The position numbers and the translations under genes are program-made. From NCBI GenBank assembly GCA_050084515.1, contig CM114273.1:40672001-40736000 (forward strand): 64,000 bases of DNA. The letters are read 5' to 3'. Source of the DNA: Blasia pusilla (Eukaryota; Marchantiophyta; Marchantiopsida; Blasiales). A model generated the notes under the pieces. The model did not search any database. It saw only the letters and a list, made by a program, of their open reading frames with translations, and was not told the origin of the DNA. This document shows positions 45,189 to 62,269 of the stretch, piece by piece. The number at the start of each line of letters is the position of its first letter. Positions within the stretch are counted from its first letter, which is position 1.

Positions 45189-48100
45189 TTTTAAGTACTT
45201 GTGGCAGCCCATGAGTATTCCCTAGCAACATTTGCACAATAGTCCAAATCTATACTATTACCATAGGAGCGATTTTCAAGTGCCGGCATGGGAGTGTCCT
45301 TTTAACATACTTCGTGGCATAGGCATTCGGATAGGGGGGCATTCAAGTAACATTCCAAGTTAGGGACTAGGAACGGGGCATTTAGGGTTACGAACCGTGG
45401 AGTGGACCGTGCATCACATGGTCCTAACTAGTTTATTCCGACTTGCGACACGGATCTCAAACATAAAGCCCACCGGATATGCACTCTACTCCTTCTTACA
45501 ACACAAAGTTCAAATGTGGAGGATCCACAATGCCTAAGCTATACATGAACTGTTGAATTAGGGCGAAACATAGGACCACCCCAAGATTAAGGGCCTCTTA
45601 ATGAAATCGATTAATTAATAATTAATAATAAAGGGGGTCATGAACATGAGGGAATGCCCACCACTTGTGGACCCAAATCTCAGCCGACAATAGAGGAAAT
45701 AGAAGACCTCCCCAATCTTGACTCTCTAAGTTCCCAATATAGTGATGTCACACCAAATTTGGCCACTCAACTCCATAGTTTGAGCCATTTTATGGGTCCA
45801 TTACCCATTCATAATGGCATAATTTAATGGCGTGTGCAAAAGGATGCTACACACCATGACATTCTTTGTGCGTCGAGATCCCCTGTCACTCTATAAAATC
45901 AAATCGACTCCTCCTTATGCCCCCTGACTTACTTGGAATAGATTTACCTTCCACAAGAGGGCCTATTATAGTTTGCACAATATGGGAAGCTTTGTGTCAA
46001 AGCACCTCCTCATACCCCATGAGGAGCCTTGGAAAAGACGATGAATTTTCTCGTTTGACGTGAAGAGATTGAAATATGTGGCTTACACACACATCGTTCT
46101 TAAGTTTTCTCTGGAAATATTAGATACTGAGGGTATTATTATTGGTGATTAAAACACAAAAATAAGAAGGCAAGAGAGGCCAAAATGAAGATGTAATATT
46201 TTCTAATCGGAGTTGGCATGGAATGACACAAAGTGCTAAGTAGGCCATTCTCCATGAGTTATTAATATGAGGCATTTTTTACAACACGTACACACTATCA
46301 TAGAACTATTGGAAAAAGAACAAAAAATCATGAAGAGAAAAAAATTAAGAAAATCATAAATGCTGCATTTTCCATATGAGAAGAGGTGAGAGGTAGAGTT
46401 CTCCATAAATTAATTTCTATGAAGAGGAAAATAATCATCATGGACAATAGTTATAATATTCTCATGATGTTAATTTATGTATTTGTCATGATTTGGCATT
46501 TATCACTAGTCATAAATGCCTCCCCATGTCAACATGCCAACCTTGATTAAAAACTAATTTATTCTCATTAATAAGATGCCCAACTTTGAATAATTTCTTT
46601 TCCGGATTTTTACAAGTGAAGGAAATATCTCATCTACATCATTATTTGCAACAAAAAACTTGCAAAACATAGATACCTTAATATAAATTTCCACCAAAAA
46701 GTGCATGAAACGTCTCAAATAGAATAAGGACCTAGAGTTAACAAATGCTCCCTTGATTTTCCACCCTTCAACTATACTTCCTTGATGTGTGTTTGTGGGA
46801 CCATGTTGCTAAATCTAGTTAGTGTTTGGGCCTTGAGACTTTTGGGGACTTCATATTCTTGCAAATATGTCTCATTCATTGGAAAGGGAATTTTGAGAAG
46901 TCTTGGAATTGGGTAAGATGACACTTAATACATCCGAAAAGGAAGAAGACTCATAAGTTTTTGCGGAGAATCAGAAGATTTTGTACCATACGGTAAAATG
47001 TGGAATTTCTCATTTGAAGATCTCCAAGGGGAAATAAAAGGAGGAATTATTCTCACTCTTATAGCAGTTTGTCAAGACTTTTTGGATTCTTGTTAGCATT
47101 AAAATTTGAATTAACATATTATAGATAATAAATGGATTTTTAAAATCAGCCAATGACATAATGGATAGATTTAACAAGTAAATATATTCACCTCAATTAT
47201 GAAGGAAAAAGTTCTTTTAAAATATGTATGACTTAGAAATTAGAAATCATAATCATAACAAGGAAGTATTTTCTAATATGGTAAAGGTAAAATAATGGGA
47301 CTTTTCCTAGGACATAAAAATAAAATGCATGATGAAAATTTGTGTAATTTATATTATTGCACTAAATAGAATGGCAATGATAGTTTTTTTCAAAAAGTAA
47401 GATACAATATTACTGATTTCTAATAATGGTTAAATGATTTCTCATATACAGATTTCACAATTATACCTCACAAAGGTTTGACTATAAGTTCCCATGTATT
47501 TATGAGGGAGATATTTCATCATACAATTCATCCTGCCCTAATGGAAAAGAGTTCTTTTTTCAATTAGGTACATCATTTCAATGTATTGTTTATATTTCTT
47601 ACAATGACAATTCATTTACATTATTAGATTTGCCACGATGTTAACCATATTACTGATTTCTAATAATGGTTTAAAGAAAAATGAAAAGGGGAGAGAGAGA
47701 AAATGTGCAATCCACCTCCCTCCCTCCAAATTACTCAAGGACTTATGATTTTCAAATTAATAATTTATTTCTATTCTTTTTTTTTCATGGTATTGATACT
47801 AGATATTTCCCAAGTATATTAAGGTTTGAATGTTGGTTCATCTAAAAATGAAAAGGGCAAGAAGAGAGAAAATCTAAAATCGTAAGGAACAAAGAAAGTG
47901 CTCCTAACTACCCACAAATCCACCTCTGTCTATATAGGCAGGGAAGGGGGAGTCATATAGTGTAGGAAGGGTGGGGTTGGCATAATAGGACGAGAAGGGG
48001 GATGGACATAGAGGGGAAGAGCAATAGTAAAACTAGACAAAGGAAGAGACATGAGAAAGAGAGGGATTATTGAGAGAGTGGACGGAGGAGAGGGGACATA

Positions 48101-51100
48101 TGGGGAGGGGTTAAGGATATACATGAAATATGATGTTTTATTTCCTTTTGGTTAGTCCTCCTTTCGAGCGATATTTCTTATGCTTAACATAGGCATGGAC
48201 ATAGTGGTCTCATATTTTCATTTAAGCATTAAAAAATGTCAAATAGCTCTATTGATTTGATTCATTCTTACTTTGTCAATTATTTGCTTCAAATATTGGA
48301 ATTTTTAATCTTTCTAACTCTGCATATATGTACGCTTAAAAATTTTTTTCTTCAAGATATTGCTTTCTATGTCTGATTTTTGTTCATTTTTCCATCAAAT
48401 TTTAACCAATACTTAAAAATTCATTGACACTAGAAAGATGAATTTCAAATACATAACAAGTTCCAAATTTTCTAATTCTCCTTTTCAAATTTACATATGG
48501 TTCAAATTGGATGTCCAAATTGCATCTTTACCATACACCTCCAATATCATGGTTCCAAAATCTAAGCACTCTAAAAAATAAGACCTTCATCATTCAGGTT
48601 TGATTACTTCTGGGAATGAGAGGAGCAAGAGGCGTTGGTCATTAAGCGAGTCCTACTGTTGTGCTCGTAAATAATTTTCACAATCACTTTATGCAAACCA
48701 TTTGCAAGTCCAATGCGAATCAACTCTAAGTTGTGACCATTCTAAAATTTGCAAGTCTCTTAGGACGCAAAAGACTCACAAGCACCTCATATTAGGACTT
48801 GCAAGTATGCCTTACAAATGATTGGCAAAGTTTGAGTATCGAGCATTGCAACTTGTTACTTTTAGGAATAGTAATAGACTCACTAATCAATCCCAAATGA
48901 CTTGTATGGCACTCATAAACAGACTCTCAAAGACAGTAAAAAATACACTTGTAAACCCAAAAAAATCTTAACAATGAATTCTCCTTTCGCCTCCACTATC
49001 ACTCCATTCTCAATTTTCCTCCAACTTTTGGACATTCCTCGCTTCACTTTGAAACTAGTCTCTTTCTAAATTGGAGTTAATTCTTAAGTTTTTGGGGTAA
49101 GCATTTTGTTGATGTTGAAAGTCATGTAGATGATTGAGGTTCATGGTACTACATTCTTTTCCAAAATTGTTTTTTATGAACTAAAAATAATGAATGAGGG
49201 GAAAAAAAGCAAGCGCATGCCAAAGAAGAAATTAGAGAGAGCCAAATAACCCTTCAAAATTTGTTTGATAACCCCAAAAATAAAATAAATTAAGGGAAAG
49301 AGTACATAAAGTGACTACTTTGCAAGTGCATAAAACCACTGCATAGACTTATTTTTTATAAGAGTTTTTAGAACTAATTTGTGAGATTTTTACGAGTGAG
49401 TTAAGAGTCAAATTCTATAGCATTTTTAACATGTTTAGACTCACAATTAACTTGTCAAATCTGCAAAAAGTGTGAGTTGTTTATGAGTAACTTATGACCT
49501 TGTTGAGATTTAATTGTAGTTAAATTATGTTGCAAATAGCTAAGTGTATGATGCCCATCCTAATGGGTACATGAGAATTGATTCATGATAGCAAGTCCAA
49601 GGACAAAAGACCTTGGTGTTACCCACCAAAATTGCAACCTAGACTACATAGTTGTGAGACTAGGAAGGGTAGCAAAACCAACGTGAGACTAACACTAGCG
49701 AGATGCGCACATGTCTTGTGACTAGCCTTAGGTGAGAAAGGGTTGTAGCTACTCATATGGAGAAAGGAAAGGCAATTAAGTTTTGAGACTTATCAAACAT
49801 GTGTCCGAGCTCCAAGATGCGTTTGGAGAGCCGAGAGTTGGATAAGCTGCAAAAACACTCCGCCAAGCCATCTTGATGGATAACTAGTCAAATGCTAGTT
49901 CATGGGTTGCCAACCATGTTTGGCTTCAGAGTCAAAGTCAAGGGTCCAAGGAGAATAATGAGGAAGGTGGGCTTCCCCTAGAGAACCCTAGAAGAACCTA
50001 TTCGAGGGGACACTCTCCCTCTCTACCTACTCAAGCCTTGAGCTAGGAACTAACTATGATGCGCATTTAGTCGTGTTTCAAGTTTGAGTTAAGGGATGCA
50101 CCTTGAAGAATTAACTGACATGCTCTAGTCTAGGTGGGAAATTTGGGGAGATTGGTCAAGCCTCAGGGAAGAGACTTCCTAGGGAGACGTCATGCACTTG
50201 TGCACACTCGACCCAAATTAGCCCACAACTACTTCTTGGCTACCTAGTTTCTATGGACTGCGCAATTGGTTGAATCTGTGGGACTCAATCTAAGGCTTCG
50301 GAACGCAAAGCTCAAGATTAGGAGTGCCTCAAAGTGGAGCTAGGTGAACTAGAAGACAAAATATACATTGGAACTTTGGACTCGCATTGCATGTACAATT
50401 TGCTAGTCCAATTAATCATGTCTATGAGTCAATTATGAGTGTAGGACTTGCAAAGTTGTAAGTCCAACGCGGTTACACTATGACTATAGTAGCCTTACTA
50501 GAACTAACCTACGACTCTTTTGACTCGCAAAGTGCTTACAAATGTAGTAGTAGATCTTTTAAATCCAATAAGAAATTTAAATCTTTCCAAATTTTTAAAA
50601 TTTGATGGTAAAAAAAAAAACGCCTCATAAAAAAATAACATGATCTATTTAAGAGAAATTAAGCTACCTACAAAGAAATGGAAATTTTCATCTTAACTTT
50701 AAACAAATTCAAGGTATAATACACAATATATCAATAAAGATTTGTACACGTTCCATCTAAAATAAAAAATTTATATTTCATATTATATTTTCTTATTTTT
50801 AGGAATATGTAAATATTATGATTGATAAAATAACACAAAAAGGGATAATAAGAATAAGGTCAATGATGAATGCCGATACTTTGGAAATTGGGAATGAAAA
50901 GAGGGATGGATGATAACATGTCAAAGAGTAACTATACATTGAGGTAGATACAAATATATAGAATTTAAATGGAGGCAAGTTGGAGGAATGAACAATGATA
51001 TAGATGGATGCATATATGTATGTTGGATCTTTAGGGTTGAACAAAAATATGAATTATGTATGAAAGTTACGAAGTGGATTAATTGGAATGATGAATAGAA

Positions 51101-54100
51101 AGAATGATTGTACGTAAACGGAGGTTCATATGTATAAAACAAAAGAAAAGAATGTTTGCAATGGTTGAGTGTATATAAATGAGACTTATCTTGGGATGAA
51201 GGATAGACAAAGTCGATTTAGGAAAAAAATCGTATAACTAATGGATGAAGGAGTTAAAAAATTTGTAACATGCAAGGGGACGATGAGATGGATAACAAAG
51301 GTAGGTTGGTCATACAAACAAGAGGCACGTTGGACAATTGTCCAAAGGCATGCTCAAACAAGTAATATGAATGAATTGAGGAAAGCTAAAACGATAAGTG
51401 AAGGTACATGACAAATGAAATCATCGATGATTCAAGGCATTGGATGAAAAGAGGAGAAAATTCTCAACAAAATCAATGGAGATAAGATGATAATTAAATC
51501 ATATATTTCATGCACAACTACAAGGATTTCAAACAAGCATTTCAATTAAGATTTCCTTGACTCCGTTGTCTATTTTAAACATGCAAGAGAAAACTCAAGA
51601 TGCCTCTAAGGGGACCACAAAATCAAATTCTAGGAAAAATTAGACAATGTGTTTATGTAAGCATGTGGAAAAATACAAATATATTTTCATATGGTTGACT
51701 CTATAAAAAAATCTTGGATTATGTTACTATAAGAAGTCATTTCAATGAATTTTATCCAAAATAATCAAAGTCAAAATCTATCCAAATTTGGATTTGTAGA
51801 TTAATAGGTAACAAATACTTCAGATCATTCTCCATACCATATATTTCTCAAAAATAGGATTCCATTTCCAAAATATTTAAAAAAATACGACTCTACATCT
51901 TTCTCTTGCAACTTCATTTGAAAAATAGAGTATGCATCACATAATGGGGAAAGTAATGATATGATGAATGGAATAGCCTCAAATCCACGTAAATAAGTAA
52001 GAATTTAGTTCCCACACTACCATTACTAATTAGTGCCCGTGAGGGACCGTGCAACGTATGCACGGTCCCTCATATGCATTTATGCCCCCGTCCTATCTTT
52101 ATGCGTGCCCCGTGCATGTACGCCCTTCTGAAATATGCCCCGATTTAGGGTGACACGTGTCATGCTCTACAGGTATGGCCATGTCAAAAGCACTCCTCAA
52201 ATTATAGCATAAATGATAGTAGTATAGATTAGGTGAATACAATTGCAATGATATATCTATACTATAAACGATGGTGCTCATGCTCAACACCGGTGAAAGG
52301 CATCCGAACCTTAGAAATTATAGGCCGCCCTCTTATAAGGGCGAATAACTCTCAAGTTTGGTCGAATATGTTTCAAAATCAAGAGGGAGAAAATAAGACC
52401 CGTGTCAAGTAACTACATGCCGAAATAGATAGGTGTCATCAAGAGGCATGACATCCCCTATAAGAGCACTCTCCAATAATAGTATAGATTAGGTGGGTGA
52501 AATTGTCATAATACATCTACACTATTAATAGGGGATGGACTTAAGGGAGGAGTCTTCTTGAGCTCACTTGTATCCTTTCAAGACATGTCTACAAGTGACA
52601 TCTATCCATTTAAGGACAAAATATTAAGGGGGTTAGGGGGTAGTTAAATTAAGAGAAGGGAGGAAGTACGAGGAGTGAAGGAAAGGTCTTTTGATCTTGA
52701 ATTTCGAACTCTTTAGGAGTAGAGGTTGAATTCAAATATCTTTCATACTTTTAACCTTTCATTTTCAATAGTTTTGGTGGATTGTAATTTTTTTAACCTA
52801 TCTTGATAAATTATTCCTAATTTTTATTTCTCTTTAAATTTTAAAATATAAAATTTTGATCAATGATAGGGTAGGGGAATTCCATCTCAAAATAAAGATT
52901 TATGGAAGTGGAAAATATTCACAAAGTCAAGAAGATGCACAATGTGATGTTTGTACAACTTATCATGCATTCTTATTCTTTTTTATGATCTTATTTTTCA
53001 TTTTTCTCTTAATCTTTTCAATATTTTTAAAGAAAATTTAACAAAATTTTAAATTAAAATTTTACTTCATCATTTTTTAACATAAATTTAAAAATAAGCA
53101 TTGCATGGGCATCTTATTAGATTTCTCATAAAATTTTGTTGGTTTGAATTTTGGGACCCTTTAAAGTAATATACCACAATAAACATGATGCTCATCCAAT
53201 GTTTCAAATTACGAGGATACATTATTCTAAGAAAAATCTTATTAAAGTCTCTGCATTTCTATAAGGGATATGGGATTGAACTTAATTGGTTATATAGATT
53301 ATTTTTTAATAGAATATTACCCTTCAAGAAATAGAGACGTATTCCATATAGTGTCATTTGTAGTGGCGAGGAGTACCTTTATACACTGTATCTCAAGAGG
53401 GTGATGGATAACATGAATGTGTAGATTAACCTTTAGAATTGAGTTATTTTGGTGCCAAATTTACTTAGTAAATAGTAGTTACTTGTTTTTTAACTTAGTA
53501 AAATAGTAGTAACTATTTTAGTAATTTTTTTATTTGGGGGCTATTCTTTCAAACTGGGAAAGTGGGATTTGAGTTAGTTCAATATAGATTAATATACACA
53601 TGACAATACCAATGAAGGGGTGCATCTTGAAGAAAGAAGATATAATCTCATACTATGCATTTAGCATGACATTGTTGCACATCAGTATACATGCCATACT
53701 ATGCCACCAAAAATAAATATGGTTGAAGTTGTACATATGCTTTACTCCAAAATATCTCAACTCCTTGTGGGCATGCCACACCAAAAGTGTTTTTTTGGGA
53801 AGAATTCCGAAGGAAAGACACCATTTTGTATTCTACCTAAAATGTTTAACCTGTCCCATTTGAACCTATGGATTTTGTGTGAGTTTAGTCTTGCTCCAAC
53901 TCTCACAAATTCATTAAGTTGACTTTGACATCATTACATAAGCTCTCCCCAACTTTCTCATCGTGGTGGAAATCACAACTAGATATTAACTCCTCAATGG
54001 CTTCCCAACCACGAAACAAGTTTTGCTTAACCTTGATCTTCAAGAGAGTTTATGTAGGATTTTCCTTATAGATTTAGAATAATGAAGTAAGAGAGGAGAT

Positions 54101-56339
54101 TTTGGCCAAGTGGGGATATCAAAGAATAAGCGATGTTTTTTTTTTTTAAATCTTGTATGTCAAGGATCGTTTTCCCTATGAGATTTATACTTGGAGCTTA
54201 TAGACCTTGAATGTTCAATTTTTTCTACACAAAAGAGCCATCGATTATATGATGATATGTGAAAATTGTAGATGCCACTTAAATTTCCTCCCTAAAATTC
54301 ATACTTATAGAAACCTCTCTTCACCATATGCACCACTCTTTCAACCAACTCATCCGCCTGAGGATGATCCCTAGGTTGATGTGGTGCAATGGTTTATCAA
54401 CATTTGATAACATAAGACCTAAAGATCTCCTCTACGCTTGGTATATTAGTTAGTAAACACCTCCATTGATACACTAGAATGAATCAACCTACATCATAGG
54501 AATGCACTAGCCACTAATTCATTTTATCCATTCAATAACAGTACTAACTCAATCTACATGGATACCAATGCATTAGTATAATGGCCCATGTCAACGATAC
54601 AAGCTCTACACTCCACTAATAACAGAACCGTATGATTAGAAAATTATACGAGTATGGAATAGGAGTATTGAAAGATTCTTGTAAAATACTCATGTGAGCT
54701 TATTGGAGTCCATCAATCATTGTAATGGTTGATGATCAATAATGATTGTGAAAGAGTTATTTATGGATCACATTATAGCTAAGCACTCTCCCTATTATGA
54801 GTTATGCTTTGACTCTACAATAATTTTTATCAGCTTGCATTCACCATAATAAACCCCCCTTCGTCTTCATCCCTTTGAGTTGGCACCAATCTTAGGCTCA
54901 ACATACTCCAATCCATATGTAGATGAAGTGAATTTTTTTTATAGGTCTCCAAGAAATAGACAAGGGTGTCCACATATCTTTAGATTCGTTATTTACAAGC
55001 TAGATCACACCATCCGTACTTGATCACGCCTTATCACCAATGTCAAATATTTTTCAATTCCACAAAACCCCTGATCGTAATGTGTTCAAAAGTTTGCTCA
55101 TTCTCAAAACACTCCAATGGACTTACATGCATAGGGCATGAAATTGTCCCACTAGTGTTCACCTTCATCCATTGAACACCTAACCCACCAAGATATATGT
55201 TATGATTAAAGTGATTGATCTTATTATGGAAGAAGCCACACTTTCATGTATGTTCCTTCACTCAATCTAATTGCAATCGTTGAAACTCATCCTACAAATG
55301 TTAGTCATTCTCCTTAAGAATTTAAGTTTAAAACATTATGTATATAAGACAACATATAATAAAAACCTACCAAAACCTTATCCATGGATCTTTAAAACTC
55401 CACAAGGATATTCTTCAACCTAAATAGTAAAATTCTACCCCAAAATATTTTCTTCACCCTATCCTTCACTTTAATAGGAAGCTCATGGGAGTCAACGAAG
55501 AGATCTAATGTATTGAAAATATTTATATTCCAAATTGTACCAAAGATCTCCTTAATAATAGGCCTAGCATGCTAATATGATAAGTTTGTTTGTTAAGAGG
55601 ATGGTGACACAAGTTTTCCTATCCATCAAGTTGCCATACATATCCTTATTTTTGTTGTGGTAGAAACATACTCCACATAAGACAAATCCACTAGTCCTAC
55701 CTCCCACATGTTTTGTTTCCTTTTTTGAATCAAGCCTCTCTCTAGGAGTCTAGGTTGGAATATATCTACTCTTGTTAGAAGATCAACATGTCATTGGCCA
55801 ATTCTATTCTTACACCGACCCTTTAAATTACTCGAAGCCCTTATATTGAAGGAAAACCAACTCCTACAACCTCCTATGATTCGTTGCATATTCCTCTCTT
55901 CCCTTGTCAACTTCAGTCCAACTACAAGATCTAAAATCTCCATCACAACCTTACTTGAAAAGGAAGACATGAAGTACTGAAAGACCCTAGCCACCTCCCC
56001 TGTAACCTTCCATACTATGCTCAACATCTGAAATGTGAGAATGTGTTGCTTTAGATGCCTTCATACCCTTCACTTGAATGATATTCTTGGAAGTTCATGG
56101 ATGTCAGCATCTCCTCATCTTTGTTAGTCTCAAATGAAGCTAACATAAAGAAAGATGGAAAGATATGTCCGAAATCTAGATCCATGGTTATAAACACCAT
56201 ATTGATTGAAGGAGGTTGTGACTTAAGTGAGAGCTTGGAGAAATACCGATATAAAGATGAGAGGATTCTCAACACCATGTATGCAATATTATGACATCTT
56301 AGTTACCCGATAGGTAGAGTTCTATTGAATCAACATCAT
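45189..56339. other. 11-kb AT-rich desert
   Basis: No gene recognised. Visible structures are a 25-bp direct repeat (ATATTACTGATTTCTAATAA plus GTGGTT-like end) at about 47408 and 47648; many scattered 'ACTTGCAAGT' and 'GACTCGCAA' words between 48650 and 50530, perhaps remnants of an old repeat; and a 14-bp hairpin at 52040-52072. Segments near 52256 (TCTATACTATAAAC) and 52506 (TCTACACTATTAATAG) resemble 5' ends of plant Helitrons, but no 3' end was found. Confidence 0.45.
52040..52072. repeat. 14-bp hairpin
   Basis: 52040-52053 (TGAGGGACCGTGCA) pairs perfectly with 52059-52072 across a 5-base loop (ACGTA). It is GC-rich in an AT-rich setting and is followed by more CCCGTGCA-like words, as in sub-terminal hairpins of small transposons. 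Confidence 0.85.
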
Positions 56340-56645
56340 AGAGAGTCAATAGGTTGTTTGTGTGTAACTTCATCCTAAGATATCGGACAAGGTTGGCAAC
56401 AAGTCCGTCACGTGGGGAAAGTCGTTTCTCACGATTTCTCTATTTTGGTCTTTGTTAATCAAGTGATCGTTGATCGAGTCAACGGTCATTTGATAATTGT
56501 GCACACTCAGGTTACTATTTCGAGGCTATTTTTGGGGGAAGAGCATTTTGGTTCTTCCCAAGGCTATAAGAGAGGGAGAGATGGCTTTTCCAAGCCATCA
56601 ACCTTGTTATGTATGAAAGATAAATGAGATCTAGTAGCCATATTG
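56340..56645 (+). mobile_element. Ancient solo LTR related to the methyltransferase-bearing gypsy family
   Basis: Collinear but strongly diverged match to the LTRs: 'gtaactt', 'atcggacaaggttg', 'gtcgtttct', 'ggctatttttgggggaagagc', a TATAAGAG box, then 'agatggcttttccaagccatc'. The hairpin just after the TATA box is kept (8-bp GATGGCTT/AAGCCATC) and the one before it is mostly kept. No internal sequence accompanies it. It is either an old member or a sister family. Confidence 0.7.
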
Positions 56646-56653
56646 GATTCAAC

Positions 56654-57060
56654 CGGATCTTGTACGAAAGGCCACTAGATGTGCTTTTATGAAAGACACA
56701 TAAAAATTGATTGTAAGATAATACTTGAAGGGATCTTATACAGAAGACCATTGAATATGCTTTGTATGAAAGATACATCAAGATTGGTAGTAAGACAAGA
56801 TCTTAAGGAACCTTGAAGGAAAGATCACCAAATGTGATACATATGAAAGTGATATGAGATCGGAGGCAAGATGGGATCAAAAGGGATTTTACAAAAAAAA
56901 GTCATTAGATGTGCTCTATGTGACACGTAAAGTGGAACTAGTATCAATATGATATCTAAAAATACCTTGCATAGAAGAATGCCAAATATGGTCTATGTGA
57001 AAGAGACACCATAAATGATGGCAAGGCAATAGTGATCTTACAAAAGGAGTTACCAAAAAA
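56654..57060 (+). repeat. Degenerate ~76-bp tandem repeat array (5-6 units)
   Basis: Units start near 56654, 56731, 56807, 56883, 56963 and 57033. Each follows the pattern 'GGATCTTxTAC..AAG..CA.TAGATGTGCT' then 'TATGAAAGA.ACAT' then 'GATTG..GTAAGA.AA', with many substitutions. The array starts directly after the LTR relic, whose last bases (TATGTATGAAAGATAAATGAGATC) resemble the middle of a unit. Confidence 0.75.
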
Positions 57061-58901
57061 ACGTAGGCCTTTCCAAGAATGAAGATGAGTTCTTTTTTTC
57101 TTTGATTGAGAAGGAAAGACATCATATTGGTCTTTATCCAATATTAGATGGGATGGATGATATTCCAAATGAAGGCATGAACCATGCAGCGAAATTTTAA
57201 AATGAGACAAACTTTAGAAAAGGAGAGCAAGGAAAGAGTTTGAACTTTTGTCAATTTTTATTTTTTTAAAATTTCTTGTTCATCATGCCTATGGTCATAA
57301 GTTGTTGAACTTCACACTATAGTATTCGCAATCTATATTGAGTCTAAAACAATTTATAAATAAGTTTAACCAAGAAAATACTCTTAACTCCTCATGGCCA
57401 TACTCTACGATACATGTTTGATGGGAAGGATGAAGCATCACATGCATTCTATCAACCTCCCACATGTAGAATATATATCCCCTTCCCCCCATATAAACTT
57501 ATGATCCCCTTGTATGACCCAATCTTGCTTCCCATCATTCATTATTATGCCATGGCATCAATGCATTGGTGTTTCATAACCTTCTTATCACAAAAAAGCC
57601 TGGAAATGCCTCCATGAGCATGAATTCCCTATTCCCTTAAGGTGAATAAGAGATGCTATACGATATCCCAAAGGGATGAAAGAGTTAAAAAAAGTTCTCA
57701 GTTTCAAACCTACGAAAATTTTTTCCCATTCCTCCTTTTAAATTGATTTAATTTCAAAAGTCATCCATCTCACCTCCTAATTTTGCAAGAGGACAAACAA
57801 ATATGATAGTTCACAATGATACTTTAATTCAAAACCCTCCTTTTCCACATAGAGCCTGACCAAAACATTAAAAACAAAGATAGCTTGCAAGGATCTACAG
57901 CCATGAGAAATGATAGGGCTAACCTACATGCACATAAACAAGCTGGTTGCAGAAATGTCCCCACTTCATTTGGAAATGATGAATTTCTTCCCCGCAAGGG
58001 AGTCGTTCCCAATCAGCGAAGAAAGAAGTGGAGACTCTAGTGATGAGTGCTTGGTCGGTGCCTGCTCAAACTAGTGTCAACATTGTGATATTGGTGGAAC
58101 AACCTAAACACAACCCAATCTTCCACATCCCAATCCTTAAATTGCTCTTTTTCGCTGCTATAAGACAGGATGACAATGAACATAGTTGGACAAGTTTCAC
58201 GGTTGGGGTGAACTTCCAAATTCTTTCGGCTTTTGTCCGGTGCAACTGCAGCTTCTCATCCAGGAAGGGTACCAAAAACCAAAGATGGAGGTTTGAAGAC
58301 CCACAAACTTCAGTTGGCAAAACAAGGATATAACCCTGAAAAGCTAACACAGGATGGAGGTGGCATGAAAATTTCATGCACATTTTGAATATTAGATGAG
58401 GTACCCAGACCCTCATCCATATGCAATCAATGCGTCCAATGACTCACACTAGAAATCCACGCCTACAAGGGGTGCCTGTCCTCCTTCCCTGGTCCGTTTT
58501 TGATAGCGCTCTCTAAAATAGAGACAAATCAAGAGTGTCTCCTATTGCAAGGCAGAAAAAATCTGTTGACGAACCCTTGACCAGACTGGTCCTACAAATG
58601 TGAGAAATTCACTCGAAACCATTAGAGAGAGGAGAAAAGGGTCAGAAAAGGCTTCCACTATCCTGTTCTTAGGTGAGGAGATCACCAAAAGCCACGATAT
58701 AGAGGTTGGGTCAAACACCCCAATCTGATGATGTGCAAAGATGTGTTCATCAAGACCAAGGGCAAACATACCTTTTAGAGCAATCTAAAATTCATATGGT
58801 ACAACATTATACATTAAACATAATACATTTCTCCACAGTTGTCTGCAGGGAGATGTTGCAACACAAATACTCTACACTGGCAAAAGCTGGAACTGACTGT
58901 T
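57061..58901. other. Unassigned DNA 3' of the thioredoxin-like gene
   Basis: No recognised gene. The right end must contain the 3' UTR of the minus-strand thioredoxin-like gene. Overlapping frames at 58028-58416 on both strands have no known domain. Confidence 0.4.
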
Positions 58902-62059
<3,158 letters not shown>

Positions 62060-62269
62060 CTAACACATAGTGATGAAACTAATTCTGTGGCACTACTAGG
62101 TATCACTAAGACGACTTCCTCTCTATCACTAAATTGAAATCTAGAGTGATCACAATTACCTTGGCACAAGACACTAAAACACTTTAACTCATTAATCCTG
62201 GCCATGTCATCACCTGAAAAATCCTGCCCTGAATCAAGCTACAGGGAGAGACTTTACTAGTTAGGTAGT

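Noticed and set aside
56654-57060. CRISPR-like reading of the ~76-bp array
   Set aside because: Repeats and intervals are not distinct, the whole unit repeats with drift, and the genome is eukaryotic, so it is a tandem repeat.
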